NCBI GenBank assembly: GCA_934457515.1
Contig: CAKSHV010000016.1
Coordinates: forward strand, 1 to 11,845
Length of the DNA stretch: 11,845 bases
Origin: an uncultured Clostridia bacterium
GTDB lineage: Bacteria > Bacillota > Clostridia > RGIG6154
Direction of reading: 5' to 3'
The translations under genes and the position numbers were made by a program. The notes beneath the pieces were generated by a model that saw only the letters and a program-made list of their open reading frames with translations, was not told the origin of the DNA and searched no databases. Shown piece by piece: positions 1 through 8,320 of the stretch. Position 1 is the stretch's first letter; the number at the start of each line of letters is the position of its first letter.

Positions 1-2
1 AA

Positions 3-1298
3 GCATTAAAAGAAGCAAAGATATTAGTTTATGATGAAAATCATGTATTATTAGATGTTAAATCATATGAGCAAAGTGACTGTTCCGGTGCTTTTATTAT
101 TCTTAACACTTCAAGAAACACAAGTAATTCCGATTCAAAAGCCGGTGTTTATATAGGCAAGGATTTTCTCGGGTCGGACAGAAAAGACGCAATGCTCCTT
201 TTCAGAGGTACACCGCAGCTTGGGCGCAAAAAAGAAATAATGCCGCACAGAAAATGGAAGCTCGAATTTAATACATCTGCATTTCCCGGCTTTGATGAAG
301 CGCTTAGAGAGTATAAACTTCCGATTGACAAGGCTTGCCGTATTCACGATATTATTAACTTACCGGGAACATCGGAGCGTATTATGCTTGTGTCTATCCC
401 TTTTATCGGCACAGACGGAAATGTGCTCGGTATATGCGGCTTTGAAGTCAGCGAAAGCCTGTTCAAATCCGTACACGCACAGCCCACCACATTAGAACAC
501 CTTATCTGCGTTTTTTCAAAACGAAATAAAAACACCGTTGATATTGATAACGGACTCTCATGCGGAGTAAACGGCGGTTACTACCTGCCGCCAAAGGCTA
601 ATCTTAATATCGGTGATTCAAAAAGCGGGCTTGTTCGCTTCAGCAATGAGTATGGCTCATATATCGGACTGACAAAGGATATTCCGCTGTATTACGACAA
701 TGCCGATTATGCTATAACAGTTATGATACCGAAAAGCGATTATTCACAAACGAAATTACACGACACCATTCAGGTTTTACTTGTTGTATTTCTTCTTTTG
801 TTCAGCGTCGTTATCGGATGCCTGTATTTCAGCAGAAAGTACATTGCCCCGATATTAAAAGGACTTGAAAGAATTAAAAAGTCACAGACAAGCGAGGCAT
901 GCAACATAGCGGAAATCGATGACCTTTTCGAGTTTTTGTCGCAAAAGGACATCGAATACGAAAAATCACTTGCAGAGCTTTCAAAGCAGAATGAACAGAC
1001 AAAAAGTGAGATAAACCGTGTCCAATCCGAGAATGAAAGACTTGTAAACACGCACAAAAAAATCGTTCTGCAAGACGATTATGACTTTTTCCTTATGGGC
1101 TTAAAACAGCTCACGCCAACAGAAAAAGCAATATTTAATTTATACCTTGACGGGAAAACCGCAGCCGAAATAATGGAGATTATGACGATTAAGCAGACAA
1201 CGCTTAAATATCATAACCGAAACATTTACAGCAAGCTTGGCGTGTCGAGCAAAAAACAGCTCCTTAATTACGCTGCACTGTATGCGCGGGAAAAATAA
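3..1298 (+). CDS. Membrane-anchored sensor with C-terminal LuxR-type HTH (5'-truncated)
   Basis: The reading frame is open from the first complete codon (position 3), so the gene starts outside the window and the ATG at 192 is internal; at least 431 residues are visible. The first ~250 visible residues form a soluble, probably extracytoplasmic region (Cache-like by appearance, not proven). A single strong hydrophobic segment follows at visible residues ~257-279 (IQVLLVVFLLLFSVVIGCLY), then a HAMP-like/coiled-coil stretch rich in E, K and Q (~285-360), then a GerE/LuxR-type HTH at nucleotides 1110-1280 starting LTPTEKAIFNLYLDGKTAAE and ending KLGVSSKKQLL. I infer an extracellular ligand sensor fused directly to a DNA-binding domain, with no receiver or kinase domain visible. 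A first membrane segment is expected upstream of the window. It ends in a strong terminator. The cognate signal and targets are unknown. Confidence 0.8.
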   Translation, partial: ALKEAKILVYDENHVLLDVKSYEQSDCSGAFIILNTSRNTSNSDSKAGVYIGKDFLGSDRKDAMLLFRGTPQLGRKKEIMPHRKWKLEFNTSAFPGFDEALREYKLPIDKACRIHDIINLPGTSERIMLVSIPFIGTDGNVLGICGFEVSESLFKSVHAQPTTLEHLICVFSKRNKNTVDIDNGLSCGVNGGYYLPPKANLNIGDSKSGLVRFSNEYGSYIGLTKDIPLYYDNADYAITVMIPKSDYSQTKLHDTIQVLLVVFLLLFSVVIGCLYFSRKYIAPILKGLERIKKSQTSEACNIAEIDDLFEFLSQKDIEYEKSLAELSKQNEQTKSEINRVQSENERLVNTHKKIVLQDDYDFFLMGLKQLTPTEKAIFNLYLDGKTAAEIMEIMTIKQTTLKYHNRNIYSKLGVSSKKQLLNYAALYAREK

Positions 1299-1315
1299 TA
1301 AAATAACGGATTTCA

Positions 1316-1360
1316 AAACAGCCTTGTTTCTGTATTGCAAACAAGGCTGTTTATTTTTTC
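1316..1360 (+). terminator. Intrinsic terminator of the LuxR-type sensor gene
   Basis: A perfect 14-bp stem (1316-1329 pairs with 1339-1352; core CAGCCTTGTTT / AAACAAGGCTG) encloses a 9-base loop and runs into a T-rich tract (ttattttttc). It starts 18 bases after the stop codon. Confidence 0.9.
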
Positions 1361-1980
1361 TTTCTGTAATTATGTCATATCAGGTTGCCAAAATCATATT
1401 TTCTGAATTACCTATATAGATGGGAACCCAAAGTTTTAAGTGAATAGCAAGCAAAGCGAGTGAGTACCCATTCACGATATTTACGGCAGCCATTTCTTTG
1501 AAATTACCGTAAAATTATTTTTGGGATATTACCAAACATTTTAATCTGAAAATGCGGAGATTTTTAAGAAAAACAGGAAAAGAACTATATAACCAATTTA
1601 TATTTACGCAGAAAAATCAAATACCCTTTTTTGCATCAAAAACTGTCCGAATTTTTTTGAGCAGTTTTTGTAATTTCTTATAACTGACTTTAATCAAAAT
1701 ACACACCTCTTCCAGTCTACAATCATACAAATATTTAACACAAAATATTTGTTTTTTCAATACAAACGCCAAAACTTTTAGTATTTTGCAGGAAAAAACG
1801 ACCTGAACATAGTCAGATTGCTTTTTCTTGTTTAAAAACGTTTCAATTCACTCCTATTACTATGATGTGATTTGAAGTAATAGGAGACAGTCAGCGGGTA
1901 AATATCCGCTTTAATAAAATAACATAATTCTTAAATATAAATTCTCGAACAATTATATGTTATCGCACTTTATATAACTT
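1361..1980. other. Gene-free AT-rich interval with several small inverted repeats
   Basis: I see no convincing coding frame, tRNA or rRNA here. It lies between two genes that converge on it. It holds several inverted repeats. GTGAAT/ATTCAC (1440-1475) flanks a loop containing GCAAGCAAAGCGAGTG. TTTACGG/CCGTAAA (1480-1513) has an inner ATTTC-TTT-GAAAT hairpin. CAAAAACTG/CAGTTTTTG occupies 1637-1670. An 11-bp stem lies at 1851-1886. ATAACATA/TATGTTAT occupies 1919-1963. It could be decayed mobile DNA, dispersed palindromic repeats or an unrecognised small RNA; nothing decides between them. Confidence 0.5.
1842..1886. repeat. Interleaved inverted repeats (possible bistable hairpin)
   Basis: CTCCTATTACT (1851-1861) is perfectly complementary to AGTAATAGGAG (1876-1886). 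The flanking segment 1843-1850 also pairs with 1868-1875 with one mismatch (TTCAATTCAC versus GTGATTTGAA). The arms run A-B-A'-B' with almost no linkers, so the two helices should be mutually exclusive rather than a comfortable pseudoknot. The 5' part resembles a CRISPR repeat in style (GTTTCAATTC...), but there is only one copy. Confidence 0.45.
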
Positions 1981-2020
1981 GTCAAATTAAAAGGACTACG
2001 ATTTAAAACCATAGTCCTTA
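1981..2020 (-). terminator. Intrinsic terminator downstream of lysS
   Basis: Read on the minus strand, AAGGACTA (2019-2012) pairs perfectly with TAGTCCTT (1998-1991) and is followed by a T-rich tail (TTAATTTGAC). It lies about 40 bases beyond the lysS stop codon, as expected for its transcript end. Confidence 0.75.
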
Positions 2021-2061
2021 TATAACGCTAAGACATTTTTGTGAGCATCATTTTATGCGGT

Positions 2062-3540
2062 TTATTTATCCAACGGCTTCATGGTCGGGAACAGGAGAAC
2101 GTCGCGGATGGCGGGGGAGTCGGTCAGCAGCATGCACATGCGGTCGATGCCGAATCCGATACCGCCTGTGGGCGGCATGCCGATTTCAAGGGCATTCATA
2201 AAGTCCTCGTCGGTGGTGTTTGCCTCTTCATCGCCCTGGGCAAGCAGCGCCTCCTGCGCCTTAAAGCGCTCGCGCTGGTCAATCGGGTCGTTTAACTCAG
2301 AGTATGCGTTTGCCATTTCCCAACCGTTCATGAAGAACTCAAAACGCTCTACATAGTCGGGATTTTCCGGCTTTTTTTTGGTAAGCGGCGAAATTTCAAC
2401 CGGGTGGTCCATAACAAAGGTCGGCTGAACTAAATGCTCTTCTACAAACTGTTCGAAGAATAAGTTTAAAATATCGCCCTTTTGGTGGCGCTCTTCAAAC
2501 TCCACATTGTGTGCTTTTGCAGCCTCGCGCGCCTCTTCCAAGGTATGAATTTCGTTAAAATCAACACCCGAATATTTTTTAACCGCGTCTAACATGGTAA
2601 TGCGCTCAAACGGCTTGCCGAGATCCATTTCAATGCCGTTAAACGTGATGGTGGTGGTGCCCAAAACTTCTTTTGCCACATGACGGTATAAGTTTTCGGT
2701 CAAATCCATCATGCCGTGATAGTCGGTGTATGCCTGATACAGCTCCATAAGCGTAAATTCCGGATTGTGACGGGTGTCTAAACCCTCGTTTCTGAACACT
2801 CTTCCGATTTCATACACGCGCTCCAAACCGCCGACAATCAGACGCTTTAAATAAAGCTCCAGCGAAATACGCAGTTTAAAATCTTCATCAAGCGCGTTAA
2901 AATGCGTTTCGAACGGACGTGCCGCCGCGCCGCCCGCATTGGCAACCAGCATGGGGGTTTCCACTTCCAAAAATCCCTGTCCGTTTAAATAATTGCGGAT
3001 GCTTGCAATGATTTTCGAGCGTTTAATGAACGTGTCTTTCACGTCTGCATTCATAATCAAATCCACATAGCGCTGACGGTAACGCGTGTCGGTGTCGGTC
3101 AGGCCGTGGAATTTTTCGGGCAGAATCTGCAGGCTTTTTGAAAGCAGCACAACCTCGCTTGCGTGAATGGAAATTTCACCTGTTTTAGTTTTAAAAACCG
3201 TGCCCTTAACGCCTGCAATATCGCCGATATCCATTTTCTTAAAGTCTTTGTAGGAATCTTCGCCGATGCAGTCGCGTGCAACGTAAATCTGAATCGGGCC
3301 TTTCAAATCCTGGATGTTGCAGAAAGACGCCTTGCCCATAACGCGCTTGAACATCAGTCTGCCCGCAACCGAAACTTCGTTGTTTTCAAACTCGTCAAAG
3401 TGCTCTTTAATGTCTGCGCTGTGGGTCGAAACGTCGTATTTCGTAATTTTAAACGGGTCTTTTCCGTCTGCCTGCAATTCTTCCAATTTATTTCTGCGAA
3501 TTTTTAACAGTTCGCTTTGTTCCTGCATTTGTTCTGCCAT
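2062..3540 (-). CDS. lysS: Lysyl-tRNA synthetase, class II
   Basis: Charges tRNA-Lys with lysine using ATP, in the cytoplasm. The 492 residues match the usual bacterial LysRS length. An N-terminal OB-fold anticodon-binding domain (~55-150; [21 protein letters not shown]) is followed by the class II catalytic core: motif 1 around 178-197 (ending FLEVETPML), motif 2 from R250 ([14 protein letters not shown]) and motif 3 near 460-468 (GIGFGIDRM). The start is supported by a GAAGGAG ribosome binding site (3548-3554) seven bases upstream. The gene is monocistronic, with its own promoter and terminator. The untranslated leader is only ~30 bases, too short for a T-box, so lysine-tRNA attenuation is not expected. 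There is no greA or dus neighbour of the kind seen in some Firmicutes. Nothing is broken. Confidence 0.97.
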   Translation of the reverse strand: MAEQMQEQSELLKIRRNKLEELQADGKDPFKITKYDVSTHSADIKEHFDEFENNEVSVAGRLMFKRVMGKASFCNIQDLKGPIQIYVARDCIGEDSYKDFKKMDIGDIAGVKGTVFKTKTGEISIHASEVVLLSKSLQILPEKFHGLTDTDTRYRQRYVDLIMNADVKDTFIKRSKIIASIRNYLNGQGFLEVETPMLVANAGGAAARPFETHFNALDEDFKLRISLELYLKRLIVGGLERVYEIGRVFRNEGLDTRHNPEFTLMELYQAYTDYHGMMDLTENLYRHVAKEVLGTTTITFNGIEMDLGKPFERITMLDAVKKYSGVDFNEIHTLEEAREAAKAHNVEFEERHQKGDILNLFFEQFVEEHLVQPTFVMDHPVEISPLTKKKPENPDYVERFEFFMNGWEMANAYSELNDPIDQRERFKAQEALLAQGDEEANTTDEDFMNALEIGMPPTGGIGFGIDRMCMLLTDSPAIRDVLLFPTMKPLDK

Positions 3541-3577
3541 GGTTACTCTCCTTCGTATTTTATTCCATATATATCTT

Positions 3578-3606
3578 ATTATAATACAAAAAGTTTAAAA
3601 AGTAAA
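3578..3606 (-). promoter_or_regulatory. Predicted sigma-A promoter of lysS
   Basis: On the minus strand, -35 TTTACT (3606-3601) and -10 TATAAT (3583-3578) are separated by 17 bases. The -10 is a perfect consensus and the -35 matches 4 of 6. It sits just upstream of the lysS ribosome binding site and is back-to-back with the promoter of the divergent serine hydrolase. Confidence 0.75.
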
Positions 3607-3627
3607 TACAAAAATGCGGTAAAGCCC

Positions 3628-3656
3628 TTGATTTTTGTGGATTTTTTTGATAAAAT
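3628..3656 (+). promoter_or_regulatory. Predicted sigma-A promoter of the serine hydrolase
   Basis: TTGATT (3628-3633) and TAAAAT (3651-3656) are spaced by exactly 17 bases, about 40 bases before the start codon at 3699. The two divergent promoters are separated by only ~20 bases, so the genes could influence each other's transcription. Confidence 0.65.
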
Positions 3657-3698
3657 AGAAAAAAAGACTGACAACAGACAAAAAAGGCAGGGAATCGT

Positions 3699-5171
3699 AT
3701 GCGGTATTCATCACCCGAGAAGGCGGGCATTTCATCCGAAAGCATACAAAAATACATAGAGCTTTTGGAGAAAAAACGGCTTGCAAGCCACAGCTTAATC
3801 ATAGCCAAAGGGGACAGTATTGTGTTTGAGCAATATTGGAAGCCCTTTGACAAAGACTTTTTGCACAGAATGTATTCGGTCAGCAAAAGCTTTGTTTCCA
3901 TTGCAATCGGCTTTTTAGAGCAGGACGGCGTGTTAAGCTTAGACGACCCTATGGAAAAGTATTTTGCCAAAGAGCTTAAAAATCAGCCGGATGAAAATAT
4001 GCATAAGCAAACCGTGCGGGACATGCTTCAAATGTCAACGGCAAAGCCGTGCAGATATTGGTTTGACTGCAGACCCAAAGACCGCGTTGCGCATTATTTT
4101 GAAAATGATTTGGAAGAAACAAGACCGGCGGGTACGATTTATAAGTATGACAGCGGCGGCAGCTTTGTGCTTTGCGCACTGGCAGAGCGCCTGACGGGGA
4201 AACCCCTGATGACGTACCTGCGTGAAAAGCTGTTTGACAAAATCGGCGTTTCTGAAGAGGCGTATTGCTTAAAATGCCCCGGCGGACATTCCTGGGCAGA
4301 TTCGGGCATACTGTGCAAATCAACCGATTTGTTAAAGGTTGCGCGGTTTGTTATGAACAAGGGAAAATGGAACGGCGAACAGCTTTTAAATGAAGACTAT
4401 GTAACGCGGGCAACAAGCTGCGCGGTGTTTAACAATTATTGGGATATAGAGGATTATAACGCCCAAGGGTACGGCTATCAGTTCTGGGGCATGTACAAAG
4501 ATGCGTTTGCTTTTGTGGGCATGGGCACTCAGATTGCGGTGTGCGTGCCGGAAAAAGACTTGATTTTGGTGTATACAAGCGACAATCAGGGAAGAGAGTC
4601 GGCAAGGGCATTTGTTGTAGACCAATTCTTTGACTGTATCGTAAATACGGCGTCCGATATAGAACTGCCTCCAAACGAAGCGGCGCTTGCAAAGCTGCAG
4701 AAAGGTGCGCAAAGCGCCAAGCTGATTGCAGCATCGGGTGCGGAAAGCGCTGCGTTTGAGCAGGAAATAAACGGCGTTACATACAAGCTTAACAAAAACC
4801 CCATGGGAATGAAATGGCTTCGGCTTTCGTTTGACAATCAAGGCGGCACTTTTGAATACGAAAATGCGCAGGGCGAGAAAAAAATTCCGTTCGGCAGATG
4901 CAAAAACGTGTTCTGTGCGTTCCCGCAGGAGGGGTATTCCGATGAAATCGGCACGGTTCCGACCGGCGGGATGTATTACAAATGCGCAAGCTCGGCGGCA
5001 TGGGTTGAACCGAAAAAGCTATACATCAAGGTGCAGATTATTGATAAATATTTCGGAAATCTGGGCATAACGCTCGGGTTTAAAGACGATGTATGCGGCG
5101 TGTATATGAACAAGTCCGCCGAGGATTTCTTAAAAGAATATCAGGGCTTTGCGGGCGGAAAACGGGTTTAA
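3699..5171 (+). CDS. Serine hydrolase of the class C beta-lactamase/esterase fold
   Basis: A 490-residue protein of the beta-lactamase-like (PF00144-type) superfamily. The catalytic SxxK motif is seen as S60-V-S-K63 in YSVSKSF. The second motif, normally YxN, appears as Y150-D-S152 (YKYDSGGSFVLCALAERLTGKP). The third-motif region reads G274-M-G-TQ before VPEKDLILVYTSD. About 150 further C-terminal residues form a separate beta-rich region of unknown role. There is no signal peptide, so it should be cytosolic, unlike resistance beta-lactamases; an esterase or amidase role on a small ester, amide or peptide substrate is more likely. The ribosome binding site is weak (AGGGA). It has its own promoter, and a weak hairpin separates it from nrdR. 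The substrate cannot be read from the sequence, and the name does not imply antibiotic resistance. Confidence 0.85.
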   Translation: MRYSSPEKAGISSESIQKYIELLEKKRLASHSLIIAKGDSIVFEQYWKPFDKDFLHRMYSVSKSFVSIAIGFLEQDGVLSLDDPMEKYFAKELKNQPDENMHKQTVRDMLQMSTAKPCRYWFDCRPKDRVAHYFENDLEETRPAGTIYKYDSGGSFVLCALAERLTGKPLMTYLREKLFDKIGVSEEAYCLKCPGGHSWADSGILCKSTDLLKVARFVMNKGKWNGEQLLNEDYVTRATSCAVFNNYWDIEDYNAQGYGYQFWGMYKDAFAFVGMGTQIAVCVPEKDLILVYTSDNQGRESARAFVVDQFFDCIVNTASDIELPPNEAALAKLQKGAQSAKLIAASGAESAAFEQEINGVTYKLNKNPMGMKWLRLSFDNQGGTFEYENAQGEKKIPFGRCKNVFCAFPQEGYSDEIGTVPTGGMYYKCASSAAWVEPKKLYIKVQIIDKYFGNLGITLGFKDDVCGVYMNKSAEDFLKEYQGFAGGKRV

Positions 5172-5176
5172 AATCG

Positions 5177-5211
5177 GCAGCTTAAAAAAGCTGCGTTAAA
5201 GCATTTTTGTT
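5177..5211 (+). terminator. Weak hairpin after the serine hydrolase
   Basis: GCAGCTT (5177-5183) pairs with AAGCTGC (5188-5194) around an AAAA loop, but the T-run (gcatttttgttt) starts about eight bases later. It may be only a partial terminator, allowing read-through into nrdR, for which I see no clear promoter of its own. Confidence 0.45.
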
Positions 5212-5250
5212 TCAGACAGAAAAATATTCAGGAATGGAGATTTTTACATT

Positions 5251-5706
5251 ATGAAATGTCCTTTTTGCGGATTCATGGAAAGCAAGGTAATCGATTCGCG
5301 TCCCACCGACGAGGGGACGATTATTCGCAGACGGCGCGAGTGTATGTCCTGCGAAAAACGGTTTACCACCTATGAGAAAATTGAAAATATTTCCATTATG
5401 GTTATCAAGCGCGACAAATCGCGCCAGCTGTTTGACGGGGACAAGCTGTTCGCGGGGTTATCTCACGCGTGCGAAAAGCGCCCGGTTTCGAGAAGCCAGT
5501 TAGAAGAGGTTGTAAACAAAATTGAAAACGCCATTTACAGCACCGAAGACAAGGAACTGCCCACCTCGGTAATCGGCGAAATGGTGCTTGATGAGCTGCG
5601 CGAGCTTGACCAGGTGGCATACATTCGCTTTGCCTCGGTTTACCGCGATTTTGATGATATTGAAACCTTTATGAAAGAATTAAAAACATTAAAACGTCAG
5701 AAATAA
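5251..5706 (+). CDS. nrdR: Transcriptional repressor NrdR of ribonucleotide reductase genes
   Basis: A zinc-ribbon/ATP-cone repressor that senses ATP/dATP and represses nrd genes at NrdR boxes. The 151 residues are the family's standard length. The zinc ribbon is complete: C3-P-F-C6 and C31-M-S-C34, with the typical [19 protein letters not shown] between them. The ATP-cone follows at ~49-139 ([22 protein letters not shown], to [13 protein letters not shown]). An ATGGAG-type ribosome binding site precedes the start by ~11 bases. No nrd gene or obvious pair of NrdR boxes is in this window, so its targets lie elsewhere. Confidence 0.97.
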   Translation: MKCPFCGFMESKVIDSRPTDEGTIIRRRRECMSCEKRFTTYEKIENISIMVIKRDKSRQLFDGDKLFAGLSHACEKRPVSRSQLEEVVNKIENAIYSTEDKELPTSVIGEMVLDELRELDQVAYIRFASVYRDFDDIETFMKELKTLKRQK

Positions 5707-5711
5707 CGCCT

Positions 5712-5740
5712 AAAAGGCGCACTTTTTGTGCGCCTTTTTT
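5712..5740 (+). terminator. Intrinsic terminator of nrdR
   Basis: A stem of 10-11 bp (AAAGGCGCAC / GTGCGCCTTT) with a five-T loop runs directly into a TTTTTT tract. It begins six bases after the nrdR stop codon. Confidence 0.93.
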
Positions 5741-5768
5741 CGTTGTGTACAGAAAAAAGGGAGATAAA

Positions 5769-7370
5769 ATGGTTAATTACAGCATGTTTGATAAAACGGA
5801 AGACACAGCATTTAACATTTTAAACGCTTTAAACTATTGCAAAGCGCATGGCGAGGACGGACTTTTGTTTGACAAAGGCACCTATCGCGTAAAACGCGAA
5901 AAGGCGGCGGAAACGGTGGTTTCGGTTTCCAATCACTGCGGCCCCGGCGTGAAACGCGCCTGCTTTCTGCTGGACGGATTTAAAAATTTCACGATAGACG
6001 GCGGCGGGAGCAGCTTTGTCTTTGAGGATATTCTGTTCCCCGTCATTGTGCGGAACGCGGAAAATATTACGGTGAAAAATTTCACGTTTTCGTCCGAAAA
6101 CACGCAAAATATGCAGGCGCTTGTTACCGATTCGGGCGAAGATTGGTTTGAAATGCAGCCCGAAACCAATCTGCCGGTGTTTGTGATTGAAAAGGACGTG
6201 TATGTGGGCGACCGGGACGGTGAGCACCAAAAACTTAGGTATTTTGACGAGGTTGACGGGGCAACAAACCGGCTTGTTCCTCATGCAGGCGATTACTTTT
6301 TCTGTTATCCGCAAAACCGTAGTATTGATTTTGAAATGCTTTCAAACGGAAACGTGAAAGCAACGGGCGTAAAACGCAAAATCAAGGCGGGAAACCGCTT
6401 AAACTTTGCCACGATAACGCGCGCGGTTGCAAATATTTTTATCGATAACAGCAAAAACACAACCGTGCAGGACGTAACGCTTTACAGCGGCATCGGCATG
6501 GGCATTATTGCGCAGAACAGCGACACCGTTACGGCAGAGCGCTTTTCCACCCGTCTTGCGGACGGCAGAAGTTATTCTATTAATGCAGACGGCACGCATT
6601 TTGTGCACTGCAAAGGCAAAATCGCCATCCGCGACTGCTTTTTTGAGGGGCAGCTGGACGACGCGCTGAATGTGCACAGCGTATATCTGAAAATCGAGGA
6701 CAAAACCGAGCGCACACTGCTTTTAAAATTCATGCACGCAGAAACAAAGGGAATCGATTTGATTCCAAAGGACGGCACGGTTGAAATTGCAGACGCCTCG
6801 ACTCTTTTGCCTTACGAAACGTTTAAAGTGGAATCGGTCTTAAAAATCAATGGGGACTATGTGGAAGTTACGGTTGACAAAGACACGTCTGCCGTTCGGA
6901 CAGGCGATGTGGCAAACGAAGTTTCTTTTGTGCCCGAAATTCTGTTTGAAAACTGCACGGTGCGCAACAACCGCGCACGCGGTATGCTTTTGGCGTCGGC
7001 GGGCAAAACGGTTATCCGGGGCAATCTGTTCCAAACGCCCGGCTGCAGCATTAAGTTTGAAAGCGACGGAAAATACTGGTTTGAATCGGGCAGCGTGAAA
7101 GATGTTTTAATTACAGAAAACCGCTTTGAAAACTGCTGCTATGCAGACTGGGGCGAAGATGTTATTTATACGCAGCCGCGCGAAAAAGAAGAGGAAAACC
7201 GCTATTATCACGGAAAAATTGAAATAAGCGGCAACACTTTTGTAAATTGCGCAGTGCGCCCTGCAACAATGAATAATGTAGAAACATTTATTTTTGAAAA
7301 CAACACATTTGAAAACTGTGCCGACAGGGAAGTGAAATTTTCCCACTGCGGTACAGCTGAAATAAAGTAA
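5769..7370 (+). CDS. Parallel beta-helix protein, GH110-like (putative alpha-1,3-galactosidase)
   Basis: The start is set at ATG 5769 because AAGGGAG lies just upstream; an in-frame GTG at 5745 sits in the tail of the preceding terminator and would place this ribosome binding site inside the gene. This gives 533 residues. Repeated short beta-strand turns of the type ITVKNFTF, KIAIRDCFFEG, ILFENCTVRNN, VLITENRFENC and KIEISGNTFVNC show a right-handed parallel beta-helix. Residues 272-303 (NADGTHFVHCKGK ... GQLDDALNVHS) match the GH110 signature as I remember it, with D274, D297 and D298 as candidate catalytic aspartates (spacing 23 and 24). GH110 enzymes are inverting exo-alpha-1,3-galactosidases. 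There is no signal peptide, so it would act on imported oligosaccharides. A LysR gene follows after 13 bases. Another glycosidase or lyase of the beta-helix class remains possible. Confidence 0.65.
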   Translation: MVNYSMFDKTEDTAFNILNALNYCKAHGEDGLLFDKGTYRVKREKAAETVVSVSNHCGPGVKRACFLLDGFKNFTIDGGGSSFVFEDILFPVIVRNAENITVKNFTFSSENTQNMQALVTDSGEDWFEMQPETNLPVFVIEKDVYVGDRDGEHQKLRYFDEVDGATNRLVPHAGDYFFCYPQNRSIDFEMLSNGNVKATGVKRKIKAGNRLNFATITRAVANIFIDNSKNTTVQDVTLYSGIGMGIIAQNSDTVTAERFSTRLADGRSYSINADGTHFVHCKGKIAIRDCFFEGQLDDALNVHSVYLKIEDKTERTLLLKFMHAETKGIDLIPKDGTVEIADASTLLPYETFKVESVLKINGDYVEVTVDKDTSAVRTGDVANEVSFVPEILFENCTVRNNRARGMLLASAGKTVIRGNLFQTPGCSIKFESDGKYWFESGSVKDVLITENRFENCCYADWGEDVIYTQPREKEEENRYYHGKIEISGNTFVNCAVRPATMNNVETFIFENNTFENCADREVKFSHCGTAEIK

Positions 7371-7383
7371 AGGAGGGCGTTCC

Positions 7384-8310
7384 ATGACGCTGCAGCAGAT
7401 TCATTACATGATTACCATATCAGACTGCGGGTCTATGAACAAGGCGGCACAGGCTCTTTTCATCTCGCAGCCCACCTTAACCGGCGCGGTGAAGGAGCTG
7501 GAAAGCGAGCTTGGCATCACGCTTTTTCAGCGAAGCGGCAAGGGAACGGCGCTCACGCGCGAGGGCGAGGAATTTTTAACCTATGCGCGCCAGCTTTATC
7601 AGCAATACGAGCTGCTTAGCGAAAAATACGCGGGCACGGCGGCAAACCGAAAAAGGCGGTTCGGCGTGTCGTCCCAACACTATTCCTTTGCCGTAAAGGC
7701 TTTTGTGGAAACGGTGAAACAATTTGATATGCAAAAATACGAGTTTGCCATGCGTGAGGAAAAAACCCTTGACGTGATAAACGATGTCAGCAGTTTGAAA
7801 AGCGAAATCGGCATTTTGTATACCAACGATTTTAACGAAAAAATCATTGATAAAATGTTAAGGGACAACGATTTGGCGTTTTATCCGTTAATCGACTGCA
7901 AAGCTTATGTGTATATATGGAAAAACCACCCGCTTGCGGGCAAGGAATCCATTTCGTTTGCAGAGCTTAAGGACTATCCCTGCCTTTCGTTCGAACAGGG
8001 CGAAAAAGGATCGTTCTATTTTGCGGAAGAGATTTTAAGCACCAACGAATATCCGAGAATCATAAAAGCGACCGACCGCTCGACCATGCTGAATTTAATG
8101 GTGGGTTTAAACGGCTACACGCTGTGCTCGGGCATTATCTGCGAGGAGTTAAACGGCAGCGACTATGTTGCCGTGCCGTTCCGCTCGGATGATGACAATC
8201 CGAATCAGACCATGAAAATCGGCTATATTGTGAAAAAAAGCGTGCCTTTAAGCGAAATCGGAAAGATTTATATTGAAGAACTCAGCCGTTACCTCGGCAA
8301 AGTGTTATAA
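7384..8310 (+). CDS. LysR-family transcriptional regulator (candidate sulfur/methionine regulator)
   Basis: A 308-residue LysR-type regulator. The N-terminal winged HTH spans ~1-60 (LQQIHYMITISDCGSMNKAA, SQPTLTGAVKELESELGITL, FQRSGKGTALTREGEEF) and a linker helix leads to a periplasmic-binding-protein-like effector domain (~90-300). The AAGGAGG ribosome binding site overlaps the stop codon of the preceding beta-helix gene, so the two are probably co-transcribed. It lies immediately upstream of metQNI, whose promoter carries a LysR-type dyad; a near-identical dyad precedes metY. I therefore infer that it controls methionine import and homocysteine synthesis, perhaps sensing a precursor such as O-acetylhomoserine. 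A role in regulating the beta-helix enzyme instead cannot be excluded. Confidence 0.85.
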   Translation: MTLQQIHYMITISDCGSMNKAAQALFISQPTLTGAVKELESELGITLFQRSGKGTALTREGEEFLTYARQLYQQYELLSEKYAGTAANRKRRFGVSSQHYSFAVKAFVETVKQFDMQKYEFAMREEKTLDVINDVSSLKSEIGILYTNDFNEKIIDKMLRDNDLAFYPLIDCKAYVYIWKNHPLAGKESISFAELKDYPCLSFEQGEKGSFYFAEEILSTNEYPRIIKATDRSTMLNLMVGLNGYTLCSGIICEELNGSDYVAVPFRSDDDNPNQTMKIGYIVKKSVPLSEIGKIYIEELSRYLGKVL

Positions 8311-8320
8311 AGAATGGTTT

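Noticed and set aside
192..1298. ATG at 192 as the true start of the LuxR-type sensor
   Set aside because: The frame is open and protein-like back to the left edge of the window, and no ribosome binding site precedes 192.
1840..1886. CRISPR repeat-like sequence (GTTTCAATTC start, internal dyad)
   Set aside because: Only one copy is present, with no spacer-repeat periodicity and no cas gene in the window.
2041..2356. Plus-strand open frames opposite the 3' end of lysS
   Set aside because: They overlap the clearly coding lysS strand, lack ribosome binding sites and encode low-complexity, family-less proteins.
3699..5171. Antibiotic-resistance beta-lactamase
   Set aside because: There is no signal peptide, the second motif is YDS rather than YxN, there is a long extra C-terminal domain, and no resistance context; the general serine-hydrolase name is safer.
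5745..5768. Upstream GTG start for the beta-helix gene
   Set aside because: It lies in the tail of the nrdR terminator, lacks its own ribosome binding site, and would bury the good AAGGGAG site that serves ATG 5769.
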